Positions 62,215 to 64,000 of a stretch of DNA of 64,000 nucleotides are shown in pieces. Origin of the DNA: Triops longicaudatus (taxonomy: Eukaryota > Arthropoda > Branchiopoda > Notostraca > Triopsidae). The notes under the pieces are model-generated. The model was not told where the DNA came from, searched no databases, and worked only from the letters and a program-made list of their open reading frames with translations. Numbering within the stretch: the stretch's first letter is position 1; every line of letters begins with the position of its first letter. The stretch is taken from the NCBI GenBank assembly GCA_022885665.1, contig JAGQDJ010000053.1, positions 62,001 through 126,000 of the forward strand, given 5' to 3'. A program made the position numbers and the translations under genes.

Positions 62215-63411
62215 GTCTGTTGAAAGAATTCCCACATCTTTCCATAGAAGACGGACTGTTTACTCCCAGCATCCAAGGTGATTGCACTACAGCCGCGTTA
62301 GCAAACGCGTCTGCGCATTCCGGCATTCCTCTCGCGCGAACAGTTTATAACAATATACACGCTTTTGCAGTCAACAAGAACCACCCGCTTTTTACGTCGC
62401 TGTTTCTTGTGATCTTTCTCCAAGCACGACCAACGAGTTTTACCTGTACCAACACTATTGACTGCACACTGTGGCATCCGAACAACCCGGAAATCCTGCC
62501 CCCCCCCCCTCCCATCATCTCCCGACAACACCGCATCGTGTATAAAGTTTACCTGCAACTAGCAGGTAACGGTGAGTCCTTAGCAAGTGCCCGTTCGTGA
62601 AACACTACCACTGTCTAACTGAAAAGTGATTAAAAGTTTATTTGAATTCTTCAGTGCTGATCACAATATTCCATTCGGGATGAAGCCCCTAGAATTCACA
62701 GGGGCTTTGCTTCTATTTTGTCACGCATATTGTAAGTGTCGTTTGCCCGTAAATCGTAAGGTTAAGTGCAGAATAAATGAACGCGCTCGCATTCGTTTTT
62801 TGTGTACTTCTTTCACTTTGAAACCGGCGTGCGCAAAGCTCGCTGCCGTTAACTTTTTTTTTTTACTATGACTTCTTGAGTATTTATTCTGTTACATAAG
62901 TAATACCGATGGTTTTTATTGTTTTTAAATGTGCAGCACCAATAAGTTTTGTTCACTTTCTACAAATTTCGGTTTCAGAAAGCATCATAGATCTTTTAAG
63001 TTTAACCCCGCTTGCTTTTTACGAGAAATTCGCGCGCACTCCTTCAACTGTTGGGCATCCAAAGCTAACGGTACTGTTTGGCATTCTAACGAACGTTGAA
63101 GGCGAAAATCTGGTTTCGATTTTAGTAGGCCCACCTGGAGAGGTTTTCTCAAGTTCATAACCTTCTCTTGTATCAGCCTTGACCGTGAAAATCTGGTTGT
63201 GCCTCCTTTTCCCTTGGCCCATCGTCTAGCACCTGTTGGTGGACTAACGGGACTTGGGTACAGTACGATGGACCCTCTCTGCATAAAATACTTGCGACTG
63301 TTTCCTGAAGACCGAAAAGTCCTTAAACTTCCTTTCAAGTCTCATCGTAGTTTCCGCGTCTCAGTTTTACGATGTTCAAGTCTGCTTTCGATACTACAGT
63401 CTGTTGTCTAA
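62215..63411 (+). other. Unrecognised exon-like sequence, possible gene
   Basis: Several open stretches with splice-like borders on the plus strand: about 62220-62563 (ends VYKVYLQLAG before AG|GTAACG), about 62690-62731 (ends at a GTAAGT donor), 62979-63160 (after TTTCAG; SIIDLLSLTPLAFYEKFART), and about 63177-63411 (after TATCAG; NLVVPPFPLAHRLAPVGGL..., stop at 63409). I could not chain them with matching phases, and no family is recognised. The minus strand is also open over 62985-63338, so strand and reality are both uncertain. Confidence 0.3.
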
Positions 63412-64000
63412 TGCTTGCCAAACGACCGTGAGTTTCTGTCAACGAACATTTCTCTTCAGGGTCAAATCCATCAGGACGCGAAAGATACTTAAGTATTTTA
63501 GTATATTACTTAAGGTTAGATCTTGTTACATTAAAGATTGAAGGGTCAAAATTTGTCGATAAGTCGGATCCTATGTAAATTTGTTTTAAATTCTAACTGT
63601 TTTAAATTTGCCAGGTGGTTACTTGCTATTTTCCATAGTTGAAAAACGAATTGGATTCTCTTGTGTTACGATTACAATGAGGCCGTTTCCTCTACTTTCA
63701 CTAAATCGTGTCATTTCTGCCTTATTTGCATAATATGCGGATAGCTAGGAAATCAAAGAGCGTCACTATGGCATTAACAGGAAGCACTAGCTTTCGGTGT
63801 TAAAAGAGGTCAGTGTGAATCAAGTGTGGCCAAAATTCACGCCACTACGTGGGAGAGTTACCGAACTCATATTTGGCATGTATGCAAATTAACCTTCCCT
63901 GCTTTGCACCACACCGATGTGTCGTCTGGTGCAACTAGTTTGAGAAGCATAGATTCTAGGTCAAACACTTTTGTTCAGTGCCTGGCACAATGCTAATGTA
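63412..64000. other. Right edge, no gene seen
   Basis: AT-rich sequence without an exon-like frame. Confidence 0.35.

Overview
The window is nuclear DNA from an animal, most likely a non-insect arthropod. Genes have GT-AG introns that are often only about 50-90 bp, intergenic DNA is AT-rich with long T homopolymers, and there is a TATA plus TCAGT-type initiator. One gene carries the REPTOR/CREBRF motif, another encodes a Tyr/Pro-rich secreted protein of the kind seen in arthropod extracellular matrix or cuticle, and decayed LINE, pogo and hAT-type elements are scattered throughout. No bacterial, organellar, rRNA or CRISPR feature was seen. The species cannot be fixed from the sequence.

Left third (1-20 kb): the 5' coding exon of a REPTOR/CREBRF-like transcription factor (minus; its bZIP part would lie beyond the left edge), with an upstream region holding a perfect CRE and two perfect CLEAR palindromes. 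Next come a decayed Jockey-type LINE (minus), a tRNA-Glu-like relic, and a seven-exon gene for a Pro/Tyr/Ser-rich protein (minus, 7.6-10.8 kb, 5' end not found). A complete ten-exon DNA polymerase mu/TdT-like gene follows (plus, 14.7-19.2 kb). It has BRCT, 8-kDa, HhH and palm domains and all three catalytic aspartates.

Middle (20-38 kb): a possible small membrane protein (minus), a thirteen-exon FHIP2A (FAM160B1) gene (minus, 21.6-27.7 kb) whose large second intron holds a LINE relic with RNase H and a MITE, a tRNA-Thr(AGT), a broken pogo/Tigger transposase, an intronless GT32 alpha-1,4-glycosyltransferase (minus, 33.4-34.6 kb), and a candidate small secreted protein (plus, 36.4-38.7 kb).

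Right part (38-64 kb): about 10 kb with no recognisable gene, a weak candidate membrane-protein gene (minus, 48.4-48.95 kb), a hAT MITE with target-site duplication, then three well-supported genes in tandem on the plus strand: a KChIP-type Kv4 channel subunit (51.3-54.7 kb), a secreted two-domain fasciclin protein (55.5-56.7 kb) and SGSM3, a TBC/SH3/RUN RabGAP (57.7-60.9 kb). A second hAT MITE lies between the last two. Unrecognised exon-like sequence occupies 62.2-63.4 kb.

The genes do not form an operon or pathway. Two trafficking genes (FHIP2A, SGSM3) share the window but are 30 kb apart and on opposite strands. Exon models were built by hand from splice signals, reading phase and remembered family sequences; no alignment or database search was run.
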